Origin: Limnephilus marmoratus
Taxonomy: Eukaryota > Arthropoda > Insecta > Trichoptera > Limnephilidae
Reading direction: 5' to 3'
Length of the DNA: 64,000 nucleotides
NCBI GenBank assembly: GCA_917880885.1
Contig: OU862908.1
Location: 52,659,819 to 52,723,818 of the forward strand
Positions within the stretch are counted from its first letter, which is position 1, and every line of letters begins with the position of its first letter. Under the pieces are notes generated by a model. It did no database searches and was not told where the DNA came from. It worked only from the letters and a program-made list of their open reading frames with translations. Made by a program: the position numbers and the translations under genes. Of the stretch, positions 57,100 through 64,000 are shown in pieces.

Positions 57100-57515
57100 T
57101 AGATCTTGGATGATGAATACTTGGAGCGGGTGGTTGAGTTAGTGTATTTGGGGAGTACGTTTACGAGAGATGGAAAGGCAGAAAGGGATATCGGAAGAAG
57201 GATAAATGCAGGTAACTCTAGTAAACTCTGGTGCTAAGAAAAAATTGTCCATAAAAGTGAACCTAGCAGTCCACAATGAAGTGCTGGTGTATGGCAGTGA
57301 CCCAGATATATGGCAGTGAAGAATGGAACTTGCAGAGAACGGATGCGGAAGAAATGAGATCCCTGAGGCGTATGACTGGTAAAACCGTGGAGATTTGCAA
57401 GTAATGCATGTCTAATATAAACTCACAAGGGACGCTTAGATGGTTTCGGCATGTAGAACGAAGTGAAGAAGAAAGGGGTGCTTGCCAGGACAGGGTTGTT
57501 AGACGGTGAGTCCTC
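57100..57515 (+). pseudogene. RTE-like LINE reverse transcriptase fragment
   Basis: Across several frames: VELVYLGSTFTRDGKAERDI and GRRINAGN, then VNLAVHNEVLVYGSD, then EEMRSLRRMTGK and GACQDRVVRR. This is the thumb-to-C-terminus of an RTE-like element with many frameshifts and stops. The GACQDRVV...SPSL end matches the 3' block at 47.6 kb. Confidence 0.8.
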
Positions 57516-57537
57516 TCTCCGTCACTATGTTTTTTTT

Positions 57538-58135
57538 TAAATGTGAATACCGCACAAGAGTCCCAACTGCTCTCAACCGCCTGGAGCCAGAGAGACTATG
57601 GAATCCGCAATTGGGGTATGTTGTATGGCTGAAATAAGTGAGGAGGGGAATGAGATGGGTCGGAGGATGGTGGGTAAGTACCTGTCTATTCGGATCAGTC
57701 ACCGAAAACGGCTAAAGCCGTTTTAATCAACGTTCCAATTATGAATTGTAGTCTTACACTGGAATGTTCCGCAAATGCACCTTATATTTAAATGATTAAA
57801 TTGCGAAAACGCAAACAACTCACAAAAAGATATGATTTTAGATTTTCACGGCCAAAACTATTTTTGGGGTGTTATGCCGTGTTGCGCTACCTCTTCCTTT
57901 AGCCAACGTTTCGGACAGCGTTACGGTGTCCATCATCACACATCTACCCTGATGACGGACACTGTAACGCTGTCCGAAACGTTGGCTAAAGGAGGAGGTA
58001 GCGCAACATGGCATAACATCCCAAAAATAAATTATAAAAAAAACTCACATAAAATTTACTTGTGCACGCCGGGATTTAAACCAGCGACCTCCGGATCGCT
58101 AGTCGATTGCCTTGCCCTTCTACCACGGAGGCTGT
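57538..58135 (-). mobile_element. tRNA-derived SINE family B, copy 3, split by a foldback element
   Basis: Body in minus orientation at 57538-57830 (AAGAGTCCCAACTGCTC, CGCCTGGAGCCAG, CGAAAACGGCTAAAGCCG). The tRNA-like head lies at 58050-58135; in complement it reads CCTCCGTGGTAGAAGGGCAA and GCTGGTTTAAATCCCGGCGT. The 57835-58045 foldback separates the two. Confidence 0.75.
57835..58045. repeat. Foldback element (long palindrome), copy 2
   Basis: Arms GGTGTTATGCCGTGTTGCGC, TTTAGCCAACGTTTCGGACA and GCGTTACGGTGTCCATCATC pair with their complements around a short CACATCTACC centre. The right arm holds CTGATGA (57949-57955), a CGGACA/TGTCCG hairpin and AAACG. Outward it shares a TTTTCACGGCCAAAA flank with the 40.1-kb copy (in complement), so the element extends a little beyond the palindrome on one side. 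Confidence 0.85.
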
Positions 58136-59504
58136 CAATGGTTAGTTAGTTACTTACGTGTCATTGATGGTTAGTTAATTAACTAAAGGCCATTGCAATT
58201 TTAGTGTCAAAAATGAGACAAGGTATATCGCTTGTTCTATTTTATTTATAAATTGTTCAAACGAAAAGTTTTCAAAAGCTAGTGAAGTCAACTCTAACAA
58301 AGACCAAATCTCAGTTGCCATTACTTTAATAGGTGCATGATTGATTTAGGTTTCTTTTTAACGGTGTATTGGTATGTTTTGTCCACTGCCCACATTAGCT
58401 CGGAACGGTTCATCATTCACAGGTTTGGCATATTGGGCATCAAATAATATTTCTGAAAAGCATATCTAATCTCATCTATCAGAGTGGAAGCTGAACAGAA
58501 CATTTCCATTTATCATCATTTAAGGGCGCTTAGAAATACTACTATTGCGTCGATACCATCGCACAATGAAAGAAAACCATAGCGGCAATAATATAAGCAC
58601 TTATTTTTTTAATCTGTTAGATGAAACTTGACCAAAAATTGATGAAAACAAATTTGATAACAACATTACATAATAACCTTCGGTAGTGTGTCTGTCTGTA
58701 ACTCTGGTTCGAACTCTAGAATTCGAAGTTTCTTCAAAAGTCAATTGTAATAAGGCGGTAATCTGTAAAATTGAATTTACCAAATTTCTGCATTACTTTT
58801 TAGTTGTTATAGAAGCTACTTGAAGTAACTACCAAGCCACCTCTAATAATTTAATATATTTTTACCAGAAAATTATTTTAATTAAAAAATATCAGTATTT
58901 GAAATGTTTAGGAACACAACAGATGTCAAAATTTTAAAATTTGAATTTAATTGGCTGTTGAAAGCTCGCAAGAAGTCTGCCAGAAGCTCTATTACAATAT
59001 TTCATGGCCTTCATAGCGTCGTGGTCTAAAGCATTTGATTTTGATTCAGTAGGTTATTATTTATATATTATTCGATTTCCGAGCAGCCTAAAAATTATTT
59101 CAACACAAACGTTGCCAAATCCACAAGTTTGATAGAACTCAGTAAATGGCTATATTTTATAATCATACAAATCTACATTTTGTTGCCAAAAAGGCCTCGA
59201 ATTGGACCATGTTGACATATTTAAATACATCTCCCTTCTTCCATCCAACCTGATATCTAAATATCTTTCCCTATCTGATGGTGTGTGGCCAATTTGCAAC
59301 AATAAATCAAGGAACAATCAATCTACTAATAAAGCCCGTGCAATGAACAACAAACTAATCTCTCAGTGCAATTTAACATCGCGCATCGGCTCAATTAAGA
59401 AATCTGGACACTAACTTCCTTGTACTCCCTCGGTGTGCATAATTTCGAATCGCAACAGTTTCCCTCAAAGGCATAAGAACGATTCTTACCTTTTTAAATA
59501 AGCT
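58136..59504. other. Unassigned AT-rich intergenic DNA
   Basis: No gene was recognised. A decayed tRNA-like head (CATAGCGTCGTGGTCTAAAG) is visible near 59013. Confidence 0.45.
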
Positions 59505-59900
59505 TTAGGAAAATAATTCCCTTCAGGGCCTATGTCATCTTTGGGGGTGCTGTGGAGGGTCTTTTTAGGTAAGACGGGAGAAGAAGTTCTGGGAAGGAAA
59601 ATGTTATGAGGAGCGGATACGAATCTGAGGGTCAGTGTGTCCAGGAGGAGGACGTACGAATCCATCCCTCCCGAAGTTCTGAGAGACTACGACTGTAGAA
59701 GTCAAAGGAACTCCCCCAACCATTCTCTCCTGATCCGGCCTGCCAGGCAGCTGGTGATCAGACGCGTCTACCGCCAAACCTGGTTACTCCTGCTAAGTCA
59801 CCAAACGTAGCGGACCTCTTGGGGTTACCTATGGCAGAGGTGCTGGTTATCCAATAAATGGTTCTCAGGGCGGCGGTACCCACACTCGCCTCCCAAATTG
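59505..59900 (-). mobile_element. Family A repeat, copy 10
   Basis: Minus orientation, nearly full length. Altered hairpin (GAAAATAATTCCCTTCAGGG), CTATGTCATCTTTGGGGGTG, purine tract, GATCCGGCCTGCCAGGCAGC, CACCAAACGTAGCGGACCTC and 5' end CGCCTCCCAAATTG. Confidence 0.85.
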
Positions 59901-60344
59901 GAAAAAAATTAGAATACCAGACCACTACTTATTTAAAGTACCGAACGGCAGAACAGACGTCTTGGCAAAGCATAGCATGATGAGGGGAGCGGTGCTGTTA
60001 AATGAAATTGCAAACCATTTGGATGTAAGTGACTGTTCTTTATATGCCTTAAAAACATTATTGAAGAGTCACTTGCCTAAATGCTGATAGGGTATACTAA
60101 ATTGTACTGTAATTGGAATTATTCTGTTGTACAATAATAATAAAAAATAAAATAAAAATAAAATAAAATAAATAGAATAGCAGAAATACTTAAAACCCAT
60201 AAGGAGGTCCTGATGATGATTGTGATACCATCCTTTTAACCGCCAAATGCTTATCGAGGTGTTGTGAATAATTTGATTAATGGTGTAAGTATTGGTTATC
60301 GATTGCAGTTTTTTAGTTCTCATTACCGTCGGATCTCTCCTTAC

Positions 60345-60490
60345 GATGAAGCTAGCTCCGGGCCATACGCCCGGCACGCGCTGCCCGGCACCGTGGGAAT
60401 ACAGCCCGGAGTCGGGTAGAGAGCGGGCCGAGCCAGAGAGGGCCAGCTGGACTGGACCAACATCCTTTGTCTGGTCAGGTGCAAGCTGAC
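60345..60490. other. GC-rich patch of unknown nature
   Basis: Strongly GC-rich compared with its surroundings (CTAGCTCCGGGCCATACGCC, CGGCACGCGCTGCCCGGCAC). It may be a piece of an unrecognised retroelement. No RNA gene structure or coding signature was identified. Confidence 0.35.
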
Positions 60491-60699
60491 TGAAAGGAGG
60501 ATTTGATTATGAAGGTATTAGTTATTAATATTATCAAAACTCTCTCAAAAAGTCTTGAACTGTGTCCTTTCCGTTTTAATTTACTTATCTGTTAATGAGT
60601 ACAATGAGTACATTTCAAAGCCACTTCTCCAACATAGTTTTGGGTACATGGTAAGTTGCTTTTCTTTCTATAAATATAATTTATTTTTACGAGTCTTTA

Positions 60700-61010
60700 A
60701 TGTTGTGGTTGAATGAAGACGTTATGGTTCTGATGAATACAGAAAAAGAAGTAATTAAAACTATAAAAATCCGAAAACTTCAATATCTTAGACGTGTATC
60801 GAGACATCCAGAGAAGTATGAGATCCTGCATATCACAATGCAGGGAAAGATTGCCGGAAGACGGGGCCCTGGAAGAAGGAGAACCTCATGGCTGAAAAAC
60901 CTGAGACAGTGGTTTGGCTAGTCTGCAGTAAAGCTGTTCTGGGCCGCAGTAAACAAATTTCATCAAAGGATAAGCAAATGGCACATCGAAAGGATAAGCA
61001 GTGTATTGAA
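60700..61010 (+). pseudogene. RTE-like LINE C-terminal fragment
   Basis: It reads VIKTIKIRKLQYLRRVSRHP, EKYEILHITMQGKIAGRRGP and GRRRTSWLKNLRQWFG, then a stop and SAVKLFWAAVNK. This is the terminal part of an RTE-like ORF, of a different subfamily from 18.6 kb (LKNLRQW rather than LRNVREW). Confidence 0.85.
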
Positions 61011-61918
61011 TTTAAAGTTACTGGATTATGTGGTATCAAATATGCTTAAGATATAAAAACCATAATGAACCGTTTAAAATGTGCCATTTTTCTTTTCCGC
61101 CAAAATGATATGTTCGTTTTTATTCGAGAATATGACTGATGTTGATTCACAATTTGTGAAAGTATCTCATTTCTCAAGAATCTAAGAGGTTACTTTGTGG
61201 ATAGCACAAGTAAAAGCAAAAAGGTAAGTTTACACGAAGCGACAACCCTGTTGTGATAAGACTCACGTACATATTAGTGTATATGTACCTAATGTGGACA
61301 GCGACCATGAAAATCATAAAGTCCGTTTGATACTGACAGGTCTTGCTTAGGTTTACACTTAAGGGGGAAGTTCCCAGTATCCGAAAGGTAAGTTGAACCG
61401 AAGGAAAGGATAAGCAAAAGATTAGGCACCCACTCACACATGTCCGCCTACGGCGCATATGCTGAGTAAACGGCCCGGGAATTAACGCAAAACCGGCATG
61501 TGCGCATGCCCATGCCCAGTATAGGGTAACCTTCATGTATATTTACTATAAGTATCTATATATTTTAGAAAATAAAATTTAACGGCCTCTGTGGCAGCGT
61601 GGTAAGAACCTTGCTATAGACAGCTGAAATCCCAACGAAGTTGTAGAATCTAGTAATTTTTAGTTGTTTTTTTTTACTTTAGCTCCACATAGGCCTTAAG
61701 GAAAATAATTCCTCTCACGGCCTATGTAATCTTTGGGGATGCTGTGTGGAGGGTCTTTTTAGGAAAGGAAGGAGTGGAGGTTCTGGGAAGGAAAATGGTA
61801 TGAGGGGTGGATAAGAACCTGAGGGTCATTGTATCCAGGAGTGACGGACGTATGAATCCCTCCCACTGCTCGCAAGGCGATGTTCCGGGAGAGTACGGAT
61901 GGAAAAGTCAAATGGACT

Positions 61919-63118
61919 ATATCGAACGTGTTATATTAAACCATGGTAAACTCTTAATATCATGCATTTTTATCGAAGAGGAAATATTCTTCATTTGAAT
62001 GGCTTATCACCGGAATATTGATTTCGCAACACTTTCAATGTGAGGTGATTCATGCTCCAGAAAATAATAGAAATTATTTTGTTACACAACGTGAAATTGC
62101 AACCTGGGATGATTCACGCAGAAGTGAAAATTATTACAAGAATTTAAAATATTGTGAAACCAACGGAACTGAGCCCTATAAAACGGCAGAGAATAAAGCA
62201 GTTGGTATTCAGTCTTCACCATCAGCGATCGGAATAACATCTCCACACAGTTACTACCTGAAGATCCTCGGCATCGAAACGCTGCTCAATTCAAGACATC
62301 AGTCTCGCCAGTATCGCCGTCACCTTTCGAGGCTCCAAGACGCAACTCTTTCACCGCAAGCACCCGATGGGATAATACCTACAAAACGCTGACGCCTGAG
62401 CCCTGACCATCTTGCTCCGGATTCCTAGCCCGGGGCCCCCTTGCCATCCTGCTCTGGGCTGCTAGCCCGGGGCCCCCTTGCATCGAGCCTTGCATCTCTC
62501 TGCCCTGATGATAACGCCGAAGCCCCATGGCCATCCTTGGGCTCCTTTGGACTTGCTGATTCTTACCAAGCTCTTGATGTCGCGGCGCTACCCGTGATCA
62601 TCTTGCTCTGGGCTGCTAGCCCGGGGCCCCTTTGCATCAAGCCTTGCATCTCTCTGCCCTGATGATAACGCCGAAGCCCTGGCCATCCTCGGACTCCTTT
62701 AAACGCAGATCTACCTGATGATGACCCCGTCTATCAAATGATGACACCATTTAAAGATGCGTGCTATGCGCTTGCAGCACGCCCAATAGAATGCAGACCG
62801 ATACCCTGGAGCCAATCAAGATGTGAGTGGCTGCGACCGCCCTAGCCTAGGATTCTGTTCCCTTGGATACATAACAAACTCGAGAATATACATCTGGAGC
62901 GCAGCCCATCTCACATAATACACAACCAGCGTCCAGCGCAGCCTACATACTCCGATGCAAGAGCATTCCATCTCACGATGCGTGGCGGAAGATACCCAGC
63001 ATGGATGCTTCGGTAACCAGATACTCTACTACGGAACTTCAAAAGCTGTCAAAGCGAGAATACATGTGTACCGGCGCTTATTGTTTACAGTTTTTGTTCA
63101 GGCCTACAGGTCTTGTAT
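61919..63118. mobile_element. Unclassified 1.2-kb insertion with 7-bp target duplication
   Basis: It lies between two copies of ATGGACT (61912-61918, 63119-63125) inside family A. It begins ATATCGAACGTG and ends GGTCTTGTAT, without terminal inverted repeats or a poly(A) tail. It contains a TATA-like CCTATAAAACGG at about 62170, a GC-rich tandem repeat and a frame of 124 codons (62018-62392) with no recognisable domain. Much of the right half is GC-rich compared with the window. It could be a solo LTR of an unusual retrotransposon or another class. Confidence 0.65.
62451..62700. repeat. 154-bp tandem repeat, GC-rich
   Basis: The unit starts GCTCTGGGCTGCTAGCCCGG and contains GAGCCTTGCATCTCTCTGCC and CTGATGATAACGCCGAAGCC. 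The first copy is 62451-62604; the second, from 62605, is truncated at about 62690. A third partial unit precedes at 62411. Part of the 1.2-kb insertion. Confidence 0.85.
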
Positions 63119-63274
63119 ATGGACTCTCTCAACCACTCTCTCCCATGCAGCTGGTGGGCAGACGTATCCGCCGCCAAGACCCGGACAACTTAAGTTACCA
63201 GTAGCGAACTGCTGGAGTGATCTTTGGCAGAGGTGTTGGTTATCCTATAAATGGTTACCGCCTCCCAAATTGAA

Positions 63275-63755
63275 ATGAAATGAACGGTCTAACAGTATTA
63301 GAGTATAAAATTTTAGCATTTTGTTTTTTGTCTCAGACAATATTCCTCAAATATATTTGAGTAAGTAATGTTTTCCATGAGTTGTCAGGGTTGGGTATCT
63401 ACTCGTTAAGTAATAATATTTTGCATTAGTATTTTTCTAATATTTTTCCACAATTTTTTTGTTAGCGTAAGCAACAAAATTAGTTGAGCTATTTGTAAGT
63501 TTAAACCTCATAATATCATTTCATGATGGGCATAACTCATGTTTAAAAAAAGTGATCTGATCATGCAAAGCCACGGGCACGCAAAAAACACGTAAACAAA
63601 TAAACAAATAAACAAAAATTTTCATTTATTTAACGCCCGTGGGGCTTTTACATGATTGATAGTACAATTTCAGCATGACAGATAATTTTGAAACTTAATA
63701 AAGAAGTAATAAAAATAACATTACGTTAGAAAAAAATTACATGAGATAATATTCT
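63275..63755. other. Unassigned AT-rich intergenic DNA
   Basis: Nothing recognised except a short run of AAATAAAC units (63595-63618). Confidence 0.5.
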
Positions 63756-64000
63756 GTGTTGGTGATCATAACGTCCCATGGACCAACATGATCAACAACA
63801 CAGATATTTTCAGGAGGGCTAGAGCAGATAGAGAACTGCTTACACTCATAAAAATCACGAAAATTTAATATCTGGGTCATATACTTCGAGAGGAGAAGTA
63901 TCACTTGCTCCATTTAATATTGAAAGGCAAGATAGAGGGTAGCCGAGGGCCTGGTAGGAGACAAATGTCTTGGCTGCGAAATATACGAGAGTGGACCGGC
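63756..64000 (+). pseudogene. RTE-like LINE fragment running off the window edge
   Basis: It reads VPWTNMINNTDIFRRARADR-like, then ELLTLIKITKI, a stop, then YLGHILREEKYH, LKGKIEGSRGPGRRQMSWLR and NIREWTG at the edge. Same subfamily as 18634-19090 (shared GRRQMSWLRN). An in-frame TAA shows it is inactive. Confidence 0.8.

Larger units (their letters stand above)
61673..63274 (-). mobile_element. Family A repeat, copy 11, split by a 1.2-kb insertion
   Basis: The 3' part at 61673-61918 (TTTAGCTCCACATAGGCC, GGATGCTGTGTGGAGGGTCT, GAGAGTACGGATGGAAAAGT) and 5' part at 63119-63274 (CTCTCTCAACCACTCTCTCC, CATGCAGCTGGTGGGCAGAC, CCGCCTCCCAAATTG) are collinear with other copies. ATGGACT is present on both sides of the insertion. 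Confidence 0.85.

Noticed and set aside
1..64000. CRISPR arrays, bacterial operons or viral genes
   Set aside because: No array of equal repeats with unique spacers, no dense coding, and no viral structural or replication proteins; all coding remnants are insect retroelement or transposase types.

Overview
This window looks like nuclear DNA from an insect. It is AT-rich and gene-poor, has split genes with GT/AG introns, and is crowded with non-LTR retrotransposon fragments, tRNA-derived SINEs and small inverted-repeat DNA transposons. No bacterial, organellar or CRISPR signal is visible. A short run of AACCT units near 31.84 kb matches the insect telomere unit (TTAGG) in complement. I cannot name the order or species from the sequence alone.

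There is one recognisable host gene, on the minus strand. It encodes a five-finger C2H2 protein of the Odd-skipped family, best fitting the bowl/sob type. It can be modelled from promoter to poly(A) signal. A TCAGTC initiator (A+1 at 43105) has a DPE (GGACGT) at exactly +28 to +33. Exon 1 is 5' UTR (43105-42804), followed by a 188-bp intron. Exon 2 (42615-41464) holds the start codon and fingers 1-2. A 28.5-kb intron follows, then exon 3 (13003-12616) with fingers 3-5 and the stop. An AATAAA lies at 12464-12459. The coding total is 494 codons, and the 28.5-kb intron falls between the two histidines of finger 2.

Everything else is repeats or unrecognised sequence. The dominant one is an 11-copy dispersed family ('family A'). 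Its 3' end, including a perfect 10-bp hairpin stem, is shared with a Jockey/CR1-type LINE present at 20.6-21.6 kb and 53.5-54.8 kb, which suggests a SINE/LINE pair. Several DNA transposons have target-site duplications (TSDs) that can be read directly: hAT-type elements at 9808-10768, 14428-15146 and 33733-35032, and a TTAA-flanked MITE at 20780-21207. A solo LTR lies at 51082-51349. RTE-like LINE remnants lie at 18.6, 23, 29.2, 47.6, 57.1, 60.7 and 63.8 kb. There are at least four tRNA-derived SINE families. A foldback element (40.1 and 57.8 kb, plus half copies) carries a hammerhead-ribozyme-like core.

Layout: 0-12.4 kb is downstream flank with repeats; 12.5-43.1 kb is the Odd-family gene, whose giant intron hosts about half of the transposons; 43.1-64 kb is upstream flank, almost entirely repeats with no second host gene that I can support.
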